Numbered from the stretch's first letter, positions 16,854 through 25,716 are shown. The stretch: DNA of 64,000 nucleotides from Lysobacterales bacterium (GCA_019634735.1 JAHCAT010000013.1:1-64000), one strand, 5' to 3'. The notes: generated by a model from the sequence alone, not told the origin. Program-made: numbers and translations.

Positions 16854-17612
16854 TCAGGTTCCCGGTTCCGCGACGGGCTGCGCCTCGGCCGCGGCAGGTG
16901 CCGGATCCGCCACTGCGGCCGGCACCGGGGTGCGGCGCGCGGCGGCGGCGGCGGCCGGGTCGGCCCGGTGCAGGCCCTCCACATAAGTGGCCAGGGCGGC
17001 GATCTCGGTCTCGTCGAGGCCGCGCGCGATCGCCACCATCTGGGTGCTGGGGTGGTCGGCGCCGCCGTAGTGGATGCCGGCGTGGAAGCGCTCGAGCACC
17101 GTCCTGGTGTACTCGCCGTGCTGGCCGGCCAGCGCCGGATAGCCGGCGCCGGGGATGCCCCGGCCGCTCGGGCCATGGCAGGCCAGGCAGGCCGGCACAC
17201 CAGCCTCCGGCTTGCCGCCGCGATACAGGCGCGCGCCCAGGCCCGCGTAGGTGTCGTCGCGGCCGTCGATGGCGCTGTCGTCGGCCAGGCCGGGCACGAT
17301 GGTCTGGCCGGCGAAGTACGCCGCCATGTCGGCGATGTCCTGATCGGACAGGCCGGCCACGAACGGCGTCATCTCGATGATCTCGCGCTCGCCGTCGCGC
17401 ACCGCCCGGGTCTGCCGGTAGGTGTAGTCGGCGTGCTGGCCGGCCAGCTTGGGCCAGGCCGGGTTGGCGGAGTTGCCGTCCAGGCCGTGGCAGGCGCCAC
17501 AGACGGCGGCCTTTTCGGCGCCGGCCTGGGCATCACCGACCGGCGGCGCTTCCAGCGCCTGCACGGCAAAGCTGGCCAGACCCGCCAGCGCAACAACCAG
17601 CCGAATGCTCAT
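16854..17612 (-). CDS. Diheme cytochrome c4
   Basis: The 252-residue precursor has a signal peptide (VVALAGLASFAVQALE) and two c-type domains, each with a heme-binding CxxCH: CGACH in VCGACHGLDGNS and CLACH in PACLACHGPSGRG. The axial Met candidates lie in IIEMTPFV and STQMVAIA. Cytochrome c4 passes electrons from the bc1 complex to terminal oxidases. The Ala/Pro-rich C-terminal tail of about 35 residues is longer than usual. The ATG at 17612 has GGAG eight bases upstream; a GTG three codons earlier lies too close to that Shine-Dalgarno sequence. Confidence 0.9.
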   Translation of the reverse strand: MSIRLVVALAGLASFAVQALEAPPVGDAQAGAEKAAVCGACHGLDGNSANPAWPKLAGQHADYTYRQTRAVRDGEREIIEMTPFVAGLSDQDIADMAAYFAGQTIVPGLADDSAIDGRDDTYAGLGARLYRGGKPEAGVPACLACHGPSGRGIPGAGYPALAGQHGEYTRTVLERFHAGIHYGGADHPSTQMVAIARGLDETEIAALATYVEGLHRADPAAAAAARRTPVPAAVADPAPAAAEAQPVAEPGT

Positions 17613-17745
17613 GAAGGACACTCCAGGGAACTCGTTTCCATAGCAGGGCGGCGATTCTAGCAGCCGCCGCCGGCAGGCGGTTCAGGCGGCGGCCGGGATC
17701 GCGCCCGGGGACTGCGGGAGCCGTCGACCTTCTATGATGGCGGCC

Positions 17746-18360
17746 GTGAGAAACCCCTTCGCCTCAGCCACCTTCGCCCGCAGCGCGCCGCGGCTGCCCG
17801 ACCTGCCGCCCGACGAGGGCCGCGAGCTGGCCTTCGCGGGCCGCTCCAACGCCGGCAAGTCCAGCGCCATCAATGCCCTGACCGGCGTCGCCGGCCTCGC
17901 CCGCACCTCGCGCACGCCCGGCCGCACCCAGCAACTGGTGGTGTTCGACCTCGATGCCCGGCATCGCCTGGTCGACCTGCCGGGCTACGGCTACGCCAAG
18001 GTGCCGGTGGCGGTGCGCGCGCAATGGGGCCAGGAGCTGGGCCGCTATTTCCGCGAGCGCCAGAGCCTGATCGGCCTGGTCCTGGTGATGGACTGCCGGC
18101 ACCCACTGAAGGACAGCGACTGGCTGCTGCTGGAGGCCTGCGCCGACCGCGGCCTGCCGGCCATGGCCCTGCTCACCAAGGCCGACAAGCTGGGCCGCAA
18201 CCAGCAGCAGACCCTGCTGCGCGAGGTCCGTGCCCGCCTCGCCGAAGGCGGCGCCCTGGTCGCCGCCCGGCTGTTCTCGGCGACCCGCCCGGTGGCGCAG
18301 GATGCGATCCGCAACGAGCTGGGCGCCTGGCTGTTCAAGGACATCGCGCCGGCGCCCTGA
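17746..18360 (+). CDS. engB: Ribosome biogenesis GTPase EngB (YihA/YsxC)
   Basis: The 204-residue TRAFAC GTPase has G1 AFAGRSNAGKSS, the G2 Thr in RTSRTPGRTQ, G3 LVDLPGYGYA, G4 LLTKADK and G5 FSATRPV. It acts in assembly of the large ribosomal subunit. An ATG at 17734 is in frame, but it lies inside TATGAT (17733-17738), a good -10. The GTG at 17746, seven bases after that hexamer, gives a start typical of homologues and a leaderless message. The longer form cannot be excluded. It is divergent from cytochrome c4. Confidence 0.92.
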   Translation: MRNPFASATFARSAPRLPDLPPDEGRELAFAGRSNAGKSSAINALTGVAGLARTSRTPGRTQQLVVFDLDARHRLVDLPGYGYAKVPVAVRAQWGQELGRYFRERQSLIGLVLVMDCRHPLKDSDWLLLEACADRGLPAMALLTKADKLGRNQQQTLLREVRARLAEGGALVAARLFSATRPVAQDAIRNELGAWLFKDIAPAP

Positions 18361-18509
18361 GCGCTCCAGCCGCGAACGCTCCTGCACGGACCACCTTCCG
18401 GCGCAGACCTGCGCCTGTCCCCGCTCCCTGCGCATGCGCCCCTCTGAGAGGCCGCGATGTTTCGCCCGGCGTCCGACATCCCGCGCGCAGGCACTCGCCC
18501 CACGCACAC

Positions 18510-19031
18510 TCAGTCGTAACGCAGCACCGTCTCCAGCGGAGGGCCCTGCCGCCAGCGGGCGCGGCCGTCGAGGCCGGCGAGCTCCAGCAGCACGCCGGCG
18601 CCGGCGACCTGGCAGTGCAGCTTCTCGACCAGGGCGCGCGCCGCGGCCAGGGTGCCGCCGGTGGCCAGCACGTCGTCGACGATCAGCACCCGCCGACCCG
18701 GGGGCAGCGCATCGACATGGATCTCCACGCGGTCGTGTCCGTATTCGAGGCCGTAGTCCTCGCCGATGGTCGCTCCGGGCAACTTGCCCGGCTTGCGGAT
18801 CGGCACGAAGCCGGTACCCAGGTGCACGGCCAGGGCGGCACCCAGGATGAAGCCGCGCGATTCGATGCCGGCCACCGCGTTGATATCGGCGTCCCGCCAG
18901 GGTGTGGCCATGGCCTGGATCGCGGCGCGCAGGCCGCCGGCGTCGGCCAGCAGCGGCGTGATGTCCTTGAACACGATGCCCGGCTTCGGAAAATCGGGCA
19001 CGTCGCGGATCAGTCGGTCGAGATCGGTCAT
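18510..19031 (-). CDS. apt: Adenine phosphoribosyltransferase
   Basis: The 173-residue type I phosphoribosyltransferase has the opening [19 protein letters not shown] and [14 protein letters not shown] for the adenine site, and the PRPP loop [16 protein letters not shown]. It salvages adenine plus PRPP to AMP in the cytoplasm. Length and motifs are complete. The ATG overlaps the TGA of the upstream EamA-type transporter (ATGA), so both are probably translated from one message. The 149-base spacer to engB (convergent) shows no gene. Confidence 0.95.
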   Translation of the reverse strand: MTDLDRLIRDVPDFPKPGIVFKDITPLLADAGGLRAAIQAMATPWRDADINAVAGIESRGFILGAALAVHLGTGFVPIRKPGKLPGATIGEDYGLEYGHDRVEIHVDALPPGRRVLIVDDVLATGGTLAAARALVEKLHCQVAGAGVLLELAGLDGRARWRQGPPLETVLRYD

Positions 19032-19999
19032 GGCGGGGTCGCAGCGTCGGGTGGGGTCGGCCGCGCTGCCAGGCGCACGGTGCCGATGAAGATGCCGAGC
19101 AGGGCGAGCAGCACGCCCAGCCACTCCCGGCCGCTGGTGGCGCGATCGAACAGCAGCACGTCCTGGACGAAGGCCAGCGCCGGCTGCAGCAGCAGGAGCA
19201 GGCCGACCAGCGAGGCCGGCAGGCGTGGCATGGCACGGGCGATCAGCACCCAGCCCAGGCACTGGCCGACCACGCCGAGCGCGACCAGGGCGGTCAGCGA
19301 GCGGGCATCCGGAATCGCGAAGGAGACGCCCTCGACGGCGCCGGTGCCGGCCAGCATGGCCGCGCACAGCAGCGAACACAGGGCCAGCAGCTGCGCCGAG
19401 GGCAGGTCGGTATGGCCGCGCTGGGCGTGCCGGAAGCTGAGCATGTAGACCGCGTAGCACAGGCCGGTGAGCAGGCCGAGCAGGACACCGGTGCGCGCGC
19501 CCGGGCCGAGCGTCGACCAGTCGACGCCGACCAGCAGCCAGGTGCCCGCGAACGCCAGCACCAGGCCGGCCAGGAAACGCGGCCCCAGTCGCTCGCGGTA
19601 GAGCAGCACGCCGGCCAGGGCCATGAAGAAGACCTGGAAGTTGGCCAGCAGGGTGGCCAACCCGGGCCCCACCAGCAGGATGCTTCGGTGCCAGACGAAC
19701 AGGTCGGCGGCGAACGCTGCGGCGGGCAGGCTCATCCACAGCCAGTCGCGACTGCGGGTGGGGCGCCATTGACTCAGGAGCAGCAACAGCAGCGCCAGGG
19801 CGACACCACCGAACGCCATCCGCCAGAACGCCGAGACCGTGGCTGGCACGTCCGCGTACCGGACCAGCACGCCGGTGGTGCTGATCAACGCCGCACCCAG
19901 GACCATCATCAGCAGCGCCGCACGATCGCCGGGCACCGGGGCGCCCGGCGACGGGCGAGGTTGCGCGGGCTGCTGCGGGCGGGCCTGGACCGGGGGCAT
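19028..19999 (-). CDS. EamA/DMT family transporter
   Basis: The 323-residue inner-membrane protein has about ten hydrophobic helices in two EamA repeats. The first begins [22 protein letters not shown] with the [16 protein letters not shown] helix. The second ends with [17 protein letters not shown] and [17 protein letters not shown]. The N terminus has a Pro-rich cytoplasmic stretch of about 25 residues. The family exports metabolites or amino acids; the substrate is unknown. It is translationally coupled to apt, hinting at a purine-related or simply co-expressed role. The 255-base divergent spacer upstream (20000-20254) has no gene. Confidence 0.87.
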   Translation of the reverse strand: MPPVQARPQQPAQPRPSPGAPVPGDRAALLMMVLGAALISTTGVLVRYADVPATVSAFWRMAFGGVALALLLLLLSQWRPTRSRDWLWMSLPAAAFAADLFVWHRSILLVGPGLATLLANFQVFFMALAGVLLYRERLGPRFLAGLVLAFAGTWLLVGVDWSTLGPGARTGVLLGLLTGLCYAVYMLSFRHAQRGHTDLPSAQLLALCSLLCAAMLAGTGAVEGVSFAIPDARSLTALVALGVVGQCLGWVLIARAMPRLPASLVGLLLLLQPALAFVQDVLLFDRATSGREWLGVLLALLGIFIGTVRLAARPTPPDAATPP

Positions 20000-20254
20000 G
20001 CGGGATCCGGAAAAAGCGCGAAATGTGATCCGCTGCGCTGGCGGCCGGCGGTACCAGGGCGCATGATGGCAAAGGTCGATGACGGCTGTCGCGCGGCCTT
20101 GCCGCGATCGTCACGGATCAGGCGGCGACACTGTCGGCACCGTGGCACGCCTGTCGCGCGTGCCGGGCACGATACGCCGCACGCATCCGGCGGGTCGGGC
20201 CATCCCGCGCCGGACGAATCTTCGGCGCAACCATCCAGACACGGGGGTCCTGCC

Positions 20255-20800
20255 ATGCGCGTCGCCATCTTCGCCACTCTGCTCGGGCTTGCCCCGTTGG
20301 CCCTCGCCGGCGTCGCCGTCGCACAGGACGACGCCGAGCCGCCGCCGCGGACCCTGCGCGATCCGGCCCAGGCCCTGCCCAGCCGGCAGACCGGCGAGGC
20401 GGTGATGCCCGCCCGCGAGGCCTTCGACCGCGAAACACCGCAGATCCGGGTCGGCGTCGGCCGCGACCGCGCAGCCGAACAGGCCGCGGCCGAGGCGGCC
20501 GGCGCGCAGCTGGTCGGCGACGGCCATTCGCGCAGCCACGAGTGCAGCCCGGGCGAGCGCGTGCAGCTGGTCGGCAGCGGCAACATCGTGCGCATCTCCG
20601 GCCTGTGCGTCGGCCTGGTGATCGACGGCAACGACAACCAGGTCGAGGTCGAGGTCATCGACGAGATCCGCATCAACGGGCGCGACAACGACGTGCGCTG
20701 GCGTCGCGGCCTGACCGTGGACCGCCCCAACTACCTGGAGACCGGCGGCTTCAATACGGTCGGTCGGCTTGCCGCGGGGGCCGACGACGAGGGCGGCTGA
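20255..20800 (+). CDS. Secreted DUF3060 domain protein
   Basis: The 181-residue precursor has a signal peptide (LLGLAPLALAGVAVAQ). A charged linker follows, then a C-terminal DUF3060-type region of about 70 residues with the pattern GSGNIVRISGLCVGLVIDG, NDNQVEVEV and INGRDNDVRW. Such repeats form a small right-handed beta-solenoid in which each turn has an N-x-V. Cysteines near residues 100 and 120 could pair. Its function is unknown; the family is usually periplasmic or surface-exposed. A GGGGGT sequence lies at Shine-Dalgarno distance from the ATG. Confidence 0.75.
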   Translation: MRVAIFATLLGLAPLALAGVAVAQDDAEPPPRTLRDPAQALPSRQTGEAVMPAREAFDRETPQIRVGVGRDRAAEQAAAEAAGAQLVGDGHSRSHECSPGERVQLVGSGNIVRISGLCVGLVIDGNDNQVEVEVIDEIRINGRDNDVRWRRGLTVDRPNYLETGGFNTVGRLAAGADDEGG

Positions 20801-20944
20801 GCGGCCGCGCGGCGCAGCCGCCGGTAGCAGATCGAACGCCGACACGACCGCGTCGGCGGCGCTTCCCGGCAAGGCTTCCCAGCCACCCGACGGAGCCGCC
20901 GGCGGTCGCGGCGGCCCGGCGCTCCGCCCGGCCGCTAAGGCGGG

Positions 20945-21691
20945 TTAGACGCGGCCGGCGCGCAGCGCCAGTGGCCAGCGCACGGTACGCAGCGTCGCCG
21001 GCGCGCCCCAGGCCGCCGCCAACGCGTCCGCCATATCGGCCACCGCGTCGCGGCCGGTGGCTGCCCGGTGGCGCTGGCTGGCCGACCAGGAACGCAGGTA
21101 GGCCAGGAACGCCGGCAGATCCCACTCGGAGGCCATCGCGAACGTCGGCGCCGGCAGTGGGTCGAACGGGAACGGCAGGTCGGCGTAGCCGGCCTCGACA
21201 TGCTGCCGTTCCGGCGGCCAGTACGGACCCAGGACGCCCTCGTACAGGCGCTCGAACACCGCATCGACCGCCGCCGACACGGTGCAGAGGCCGTAGCACC
21301 AGACCGCCACGACGGCGCCGGGGCGCGCCACGTCCCGCACCGCCGCGTGGAAGGCCTCGCGGTCGAACCAGTGCCAGGCCTGGGCCACAGTGACCAGGTC
21401 GGCGCTGCGCGCCGGCAGGTCCGGCGCGTGCGCCGGCGCCACCTGGTAGCGGATCCTCGGATGCGCGGCGGCGCTGGCGATCTGGGCGGCGCTGGCGTCG
21501 CTGGCGTGAACGCGCTCGAAGCGCGCCGCCAGCGCCAGCGCCGCCTGGCCATTGCCGCAGCCGGCGTCCCAGGCAAGCTCGCGTCCGGGGCTGCGCTGCG
21601 CCAGCCAGTCGAACAGGGCATCGGGATAGCCGGGTCGCGCCGCCGCGTAGTCGGCGGCGTGCCCGGAGAAGTGGTCCTTGAAGGCGGTCAT
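20945..21691 (-). CDS. Class I SAM-dependent methyltransferase
   Basis: The 248-residue cytoplasmic enzyme has the SAM-binding motif I LAWDAGCGNGQAALAL, an acidic end of strand 2 (HASDASAAQ), and VTVAQAWHWFD at motif II/IV. This is the methyltransferase type 11 pattern, close to YeaT/TAM-like trans-aconitate and small-molecule methyltransferases. The substrate is unknown. The ATG at 21691 was chosen because FKDHFSGHAADYAAARP is the usual N terminus; upstream in-frame codons to 21778 are not conserved in character. The gene is divergent from arsC. Confidence 0.88.
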   Translation of the reverse strand: MTAFKDHFSGHAADYAAARPGYPDALFDWLAQRSPGRELAWDAGCGNGQAALALAARFERVHASDASAAQIASAAAHPRIRYQVAPAHAPDLPARSADLVTVAQAWHWFDREAFHAAVRDVARPGAVVAVWCYGLCTVSAAVDAVFERLYEGVLGPYWPPERQHVEAGYADLPFPFDPLPAPTFAMASEWDLPAFLAYLRSWSASQRHRAATGRDAVADMADALAAAWGAPATLRTVRWPLALRAGRV

Positions 21692-21795
21692 CCCGGGGCA
21701 CCCCCGGGGCGGAGAGGTGATGTCCTCAAGGCGGATCTCCGGCCTGGCGCGGGCGACCATTGTCGCGCCGACTGGCATCGCCGGCAGCGACGCCG

Positions 21796-21801
21796 GACAA
21801 T
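21796..21801 (+). promoter_or_regulatory. -10 element, probable leaderless promoter of arsC
   Basis: GACAAT is followed by six bases (CCCGGC) and the ATG at 21808. No ribosome-binding site fits in the gap. The spacing is the same as at the flavoprotein, TauE and yggX genes. Confidence 0.42.
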
Positions 21802-21807
21802 CCCGGC

Positions 21808-22170
21808 ATGGACATCACCCTCTGGCACAACCCGCGCTGCAGCAAGTCGCGCCAGGCCCTGGCCCTGCTGCGCGAGCGCGGCATCGAGCCGCACATCGTG
21901 GAGTACCTGGTCGAGCCGCCCGACGCCGCGGCGCTGCGCGCCGTGCTGGCGGCCCTGGACGGCCCGCCGCAGGCCCTGCTGCGCGGCGACGAGCCGGACG
22001 CCCGCGCCCTGAGCCTGGCGCCGGAACGCATGGACGCCGGAGCCGTGGTTGCCGCCCTTGTCGCCCATCCAGGGCTGATCCAGCGGCCGGTGGCGATCGC
22101 CGGCGCGCGGGCGGTGATCGGACGGCCGCCGGAAGCGGTGCTGGCGCTGCTGCCGGACGCCACAGGCTGA
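21808..22170 (+). CDS. arsC: ArsC family arsenate reductase (glutaredoxin type)
   Basis: The 120-residue thioredoxin-fold protein opens with ITLWHNPRCSKSRQAL, carrying the single catalytic Cys of ArsC. ERGIEPHIVEYLVEPPD and a GLIQRPVAI segment with the family's Arg-Pro follow, and a late GRPPEAVLAL. E. coli-type ArsC reduces arsenate with glutathione and glutaredoxin. No other ars genes are nearby, so it may be one of the general ArsC/Spx-like proteins. The start is fixed by GACAAT six bases upstream. The TGA is immediately followed by the miniature repeat at 22171. Confidence 0.87.
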   Translation: MDITLWHNPRCSKSRQALALLRERGIEPHIVEYLVEPPDAAALRAVLAALDGPPQALLRGDEPDARALSLAPERMDAGAVVAALVAHPGLIQRPVAIAGARAVIGRPPEAVLALLPDATG

Positions 22171-22559
22171 CCTGATTGGCGTCGTGTCCCAGTTCATGAT
22201 CGGGGACCAAGGGCCAGGACTCGGGACCCGGGACCCGGGAAGCGCAGCGCGCTCTGCTCCCCTTTCCCTCTGGGAGACCTGATTGGCGTCGTGTCTCAGC
22301 CCAGGATCGGGGACCAAGGACCAGGACTCGGTGTTCGGTGAACGGAGCGCGCTGTGCTCCCCTCTCCCTGTGGGAGAGGGGCCGGGGGAGATGGTCGGGG
22401 CTTGCCATGATCTGCATCGTTGCCGGCCCAGCGGCGTGCGCTGGCCGGGGCGGCCCTCTCCCCCGCCCCTCCCCCGCAGGCGGGGGAGGGGAGAAGTGCG
22501 GTGTCGTCGCACTCGCGTAAAGCCGCCTGGCAACGGGCTGAGACACGACGCTAATCAGG
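22171..22559. repeat. Copy C of TIR-bounded miniature element with duplicated left end
   Basis: It starts the base after the arsC stop. The left end CCTGATTGGCGTCGTGTC.. occurs twice (22171-22192 and 22278-22299); the right end CTGAGACACGACGCTAATC.. is at 22538-22559. Each left repeat is followed by GATCGGGGACCAAGG, degenerate GGGACCC heptads and an H1 hairpin half. The second continues through the core CTTGCCATGATCTGCATCG and H2 (22456-22500). The double left end implies insertion into, or partial duplication of, an earlier copy. A further H2-like half lies at 22560-22590. No gene is present to 22630. Confidence 0.75.
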
Positions 22560-22630
22560 TCCCCCGCAGGGCGGGGGAGAGGGCCGCCCGAAGCGGCCGG
22601 AAACTCACCGGCCGCCTGGCGGCCGCTGGA

Positions 22631-24043
22631 TCACTCGCCCGGACGCGGCACCAGGTGGTCGGGCAGGCGCGGCGGCTCGAAGTCCCAGTTGAAGCGGACC
22701 GGCGTGCGGAACACCCGCACCGGCGGCAGCTCGCGCCCGCTGCGCAGCAGGCCGTAGCTGTCGTAGTAGCCACGCTGCGTGTTGGCGATGTAGTAGAGCT
22801 GGTCGTCGACCAGGACGCCCCGCGTCGGGCTGTCGAAGCCCGGCTGGTTCGCCTCGATCGGCACCGCCTGCGCGATCGCCCGGCCGGCGTCGTCCAGCTT
22901 GATGCGCAGCACGCGCTGCGGCGAGGTGCCGCTCTGGATGGCGACGATCTGCCCTTCGTAGACGAAGATGTCCTCGATGCCGTGCAGGATCACCGCGCCG
23001 GGATGACGCACGTCGAAGGCCATGCCGCGTGTCAGGTCCAGCCCGAACAGGCCCATGTCGTAGTCGCTGAAGTACAGGGTGTTGCCGTCCCCAGAGAACG
23101 CCAGGCCACGCAGACGGTTCAGGCGCGGCTCGGCCATCAGCGGCTCCAGCGCCGATTCGCCCAGACGGAACAGCTGTCCGCGCAGACCTTCGGCGACGAT
23201 CACCTGGCCGCGCGGCGACACCGCAATGGTGTTCAGCACGTGCGGCAGGCCATCCTCGGGCGCGGGGTAGGCGGCGATCAGGCTGCCGTCCTCCAGCGAG
23301 AGCTTGAGCAGCGCCGAACGCCCGCCCTGCTCGGCCTTGAAGCCCTGGAAGTGCGGCACCGCCGCCGTGGTCGCCCACAGCACGCCGCGACCGGCATCGA
23401 CACGCAGGTCGAACAGCCCCCACCAGGACTCGCCCTGCGGACGTGCCCAGGGCTGCACCTGGCCGTCGCGGCCCCGCCGGTAGATCACGCCATCGCGCGC
23501 GCTGCCGAACAGGAAGTCGCCGTTGCCCGGATGCCGGGCGATCGACTCCAGCAGCAGGTCGCGCGGGGCCAGCTCGAAGGCCAGCTCGCCGTCGCCGAAG
23601 GCCTTCTCGCGGGCATCGTCGAACAGCGCCACAAGGTAGTCCCACACTTCGGTGCCACGCAGCGGCGCCATCCGCGCATCGCCGGCCAGGTCGTAGGCGG
23701 CACCGGCGCGCTGCATGATCAGCAGGGCATTGTAGGCCTGGGGGAGGTCGCCCTTGCCGGCGTAGGCGGCGACCAGCTCGAAGACGTAGTGCGGGTTGTG
23801 CGGGCGAAGCTGGCGGACCCGCTCCCAGACCCGCACCGCACCGTCGAACTCGCCTTCGGTCTGCAGGCGGCTGGCCATCGCCACCAGCGCATTGACGTCG
23901 GTGATCTGGGTCAGGTCGACGACCGGGCCTTCGTCCTCGTCGGACTGCGCGGCCGGTGCCGCCGGCTGGGACTGCGCCGCGGACGCGGCGACGGAAAAGA
24001 CCGACAGGACGGCCAGCAGCAGCGCTGCGGTGAGCTTGCTCAT
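22631..24043 (-). CDS. Secreted TPR and beta-propeller (SMP-30-like) protein
   Basis: The 470-residue precursor has a signal peptide (LLLAVLSVFSVAASAAQ) and an acidic linker. About two TPR-like helical pairs follow (residues 45-130, EGEFDGAVRVWERVRQLRP). The rest is a beta-propeller of SMP-30/gluconolactonase or NHL type with repeated VSPRGQVIVAEGL, FSGDGNTLYFSDYD and VLVDDQLYYIANTQ blades. It is likely periplasmic. No catalytic metal site was identified, so enzymatic function is not claimed. It stands alone, divergent from the Nudix gene, with no strong Shine-Dalgarno sequence before the ATG. Confidence 0.75.
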   Translation of the reverse strand: MSKLTAALLLAVLSVFSVAASAAQSQPAAPAAQSDEDEGPVVDLTQITDVNALVAMASRLQTEGEFDGAVRVWERVRQLRPHNPHYVFELVAAYAGKGDLPQAYNALLIMQRAGAAYDLAGDARMAPLRGTEVWDYLVALFDDAREKAFGDGELAFELAPRDLLLESIARHPGNGDFLFGSARDGVIYRRGRDGQVQPWARPQGESWWGLFDLRVDAGRGVLWATTAAVPHFQGFKAEQGGRSALLKLSLEDGSLIAAYPAPEDGLPHVLNTIAVSPRGQVIVAEGLRGQLFRLGESALEPLMAEPRLNRLRGLAFSGDGNTLYFSDYDMGLFGLDLTRGMAFDVRHPGAVILHGIEDIFVYEGQIVAIQSGTSPQRVLRIKLDDAGRAIAQAVPIEANQPGFDSPTRGVLVDDQLYYIANTQRGYYDSYGLLRSGRELPPVRVFRTPVRFNWDFEPPRLPDHLVPRPGE

Positions 24044-24186
24044 TAGCGTGGAAACACCTGGGTAAGGAAAGCGGGGCGGCCGCAGCGGGCGCTGCGGCAC
24101 GGCCAGGGCAGACCGGCGCGGCCGGCAATGGTTCCCGGCGGCCGGATTCGGCCATGATGCCGGTCAGGACGCCAAAGGATACCGCA

Positions 24187-24762
24187 GTGGACCCTGTACC
24201 GCCCCCGCACGACACCCGCACCCTGCACGAAGGCCGCTTCCTGGCGCTGCGCCAGCGCGGCCGCTGGGAGTTCGTCCAGCGCACCAACGCCTTCGGCGCC
24301 GCCGTCGTCGTGGCCCTGACCGACGCCGACGAAATCGTCCTGGTCGAGCAGTACCGCGAACCCCTGCAATGCCGCTGCATCGAGAACCCCGCCGGCCTGG
24401 CCGGCGACCAGCCCGGCGAGGACGACATCCTGGCCGCCGCCGGCCGCGAGCTTCTGGAGGAGACCGGCTTCCAGGCCGCCCGCCTGGAGCTCCTGATGCA
24501 CGGCCCCAGCGCCCCCGGGATGGCCGACGAGATGCTGAGCTTCGTGCGCGCCAGCGGCCTGCGCCGCACCGGCCCCGGCGGCGGCGACGGCGGCGAGGAC
24601 ATCACCGTGCACGTCGTGCCCATGACCCGCGCCGCCGCCTTCCTGGCCGAGCGCATGGCCGCCGGCCTGCACGTCGACCCGCGCGTCTACGCCGCCCTGT
24701 TCCTGGCCCGCTGGCAGCCCGACGGCCGCGCCGTCGACCCGGACCGCGCCGACTTCGCCTGA
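24187..24762 (+). CDS. Nudix hydrolase (ADP-ribose pyrophosphatase-like)
   Basis: The 191-residue cytoplasmic hydrolase has the Nudix box G-x5-E-x7-REL-x-EETGF (in ILAAAGRELLEETGF). It is preceded by VEQYREPLQCRCIENPAGL, the substrate-side motif of ADP-sugar/NDP-sugar pyrophosphatases. It probably hydrolyses a nucleoside diphosphate linked to a sugar. The GTG at 24187 has AAAGGA seven bases upstream; two ATGs at 24154/24157 are in frame but have no Shine-Dalgarno sequence. A Gly-rich loop (GPGGGDGGED) in the C-terminal half is slightly unusual. Confidence 0.85.
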   Translation: MDPVPPPHDTRTLHEGRFLALRQRGRWEFVQRTNAFGAAVVVALTDADEIVLVEQYREPLQCRCIENPAGLAGDQPGEDDILAAAGRELLEETGFQAARLELLMHGPSAPGMADEMLSFVRASGLRRTGPGGGDGGEDITVHVVPMTRAAAFLAERMAAGLHVDPRVYAALFLARWQPDGRAVDPDRADFA

Positions 24763-24816
24763 AGCGGCGCGCGGCGTCCGGCGCACCGTCGATGTCGGCC
24801 GCGCTGATGCGAAGGC

Positions 24817-25113
24817 TCAGTCGCCGAAGCCCAGCCCCGCCAGCCCGCCACGCAGCGAGGTGGCATCGGCATGGCCCAGTTGCCGCAGCACGGCCGCGCC
24901 ATACAGGCTGCGCTGGCCATGCGCGCACAGCACCAGCCAGCGACCCGGCCCCGGGTCGGCCAGGCCCGACAGCAACTGCGGCAGCGGGATCCAGTGCGAA
25001 TCCACCGGTACCGGGATGGCCACCCGCTCGCCCGCGCTGCGCACGTCCAGCACCGACCAGCCCTCGGCCAGCGCGGTCTCAAGGTCGGTCAGCTCGATCT
25101 CGATCGAATCCAT
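24817..25113 (-). CDS. Single-domain rhodanese-like protein
   Basis: The 98-residue protein has the rhodanese fold: WSVLDVRSAGER, then WIPLPQLLSGL, and the active-site loop LCAHGQRS with catalytic Cys in C-x-x-G-x-R-S form, ending with LRGGLAGLG. Such single-domain sulfurtransferases carry a persulfide or act as GlpE/PspE-like thiosulfate sulfurtransferases. It is likely cytoplasmic, as no signal is seen. It is convergent with the Nudix gene. The region upstream is the 156-bp tandem repeat array, so its promoter must lie in the 73 bases before 25187 or inside the repeats. Confidence 0.85.
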   Translation of the reverse strand: MDSIEIELTDLETALAEGWSVLDVRSAGERVAIPVPVDSHWIPLPQLLSGLADPGPGRWLVLCAHGQRSLYGAAVLRQLGHADATSLRGGLAGLGFGD

Positions 25114-25186
25114 GGCCGGCACGATACCCAAAAGACCGCAGTCGTTCCCGCGGAACCGCACACCCCTCGCTGCTTTCAGGCCCTTT

Positions 25187-25716
25187 GACCGCCGCAGCAC
25201 CGCACTTCTCCCCCTCCTCCGCCTGCGGGGGAGCCTCCGGGACCAGCCCGGTCTCGATCGAATCCATGACTGACGCGACAGACGAAGGATGCAAGTCGGC
25301 TCGACGGGGTCGCAGCTCCGACATCGCGTCCAGGCCCGCTGTCGACCGCCGCAGCACCGCACTTCTCCCCTCCCCCGCCTGCGGGGGAGCCTCCGGGCCC
25401 AGCCCGATCTTGATCGAATCCCTGACTGACGCGACAGACGAAGGACGCAAATCGGATCGACGGGATCGCAGCCCCGACGTTGCGTCCAGGCCCGCTGTCG
25501 ACCGCCGCAGCACCGCACTTCCCCCCCCCCCCGCCTGCGGGGTAGCCTCCGGGACCCGCCCGATCTTGATCGAATCCATGACTGACGCGACAGACGATGG
25601 ACGCAAGTCGGATCGACGGGATCGCAGCCCCGACGTTGCGTCCAGGCCCGCTGCCGACCGCCGCAGCACCGCACTTCTCCCCTCCCCCGCCTGCGGGGGA
25701 GGGGCGGGGGAGAGGG
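25187..25716. repeat. 156-bp tandem repeat, three full units plus a fourth start
   Basis: Units begin with GACCGCCGCAGCACCGCAC at 25187, 25344, 25500 and 25656, a period of 156-157 bases. Each contains an H2 hairpin (CTTCTCCCCTCCCCCGCCTGCGG..), then GATCGAATCCATGACTGACG, GACAGACGAAGG and TCCAGGCCCGCTG. The last unit is cut after an intact H2. The stretch from 25114 to 25841 has no gene. Although open frames run through it, their reading is imposed by the repeat. Confidence 0.85.

Noticed and set aside
25187..25716. CRISPR array
   Set aside because: The period is 156 bases with repeats spanning the whole unit, no spacers of unique sequence, and no cas genes nearby.
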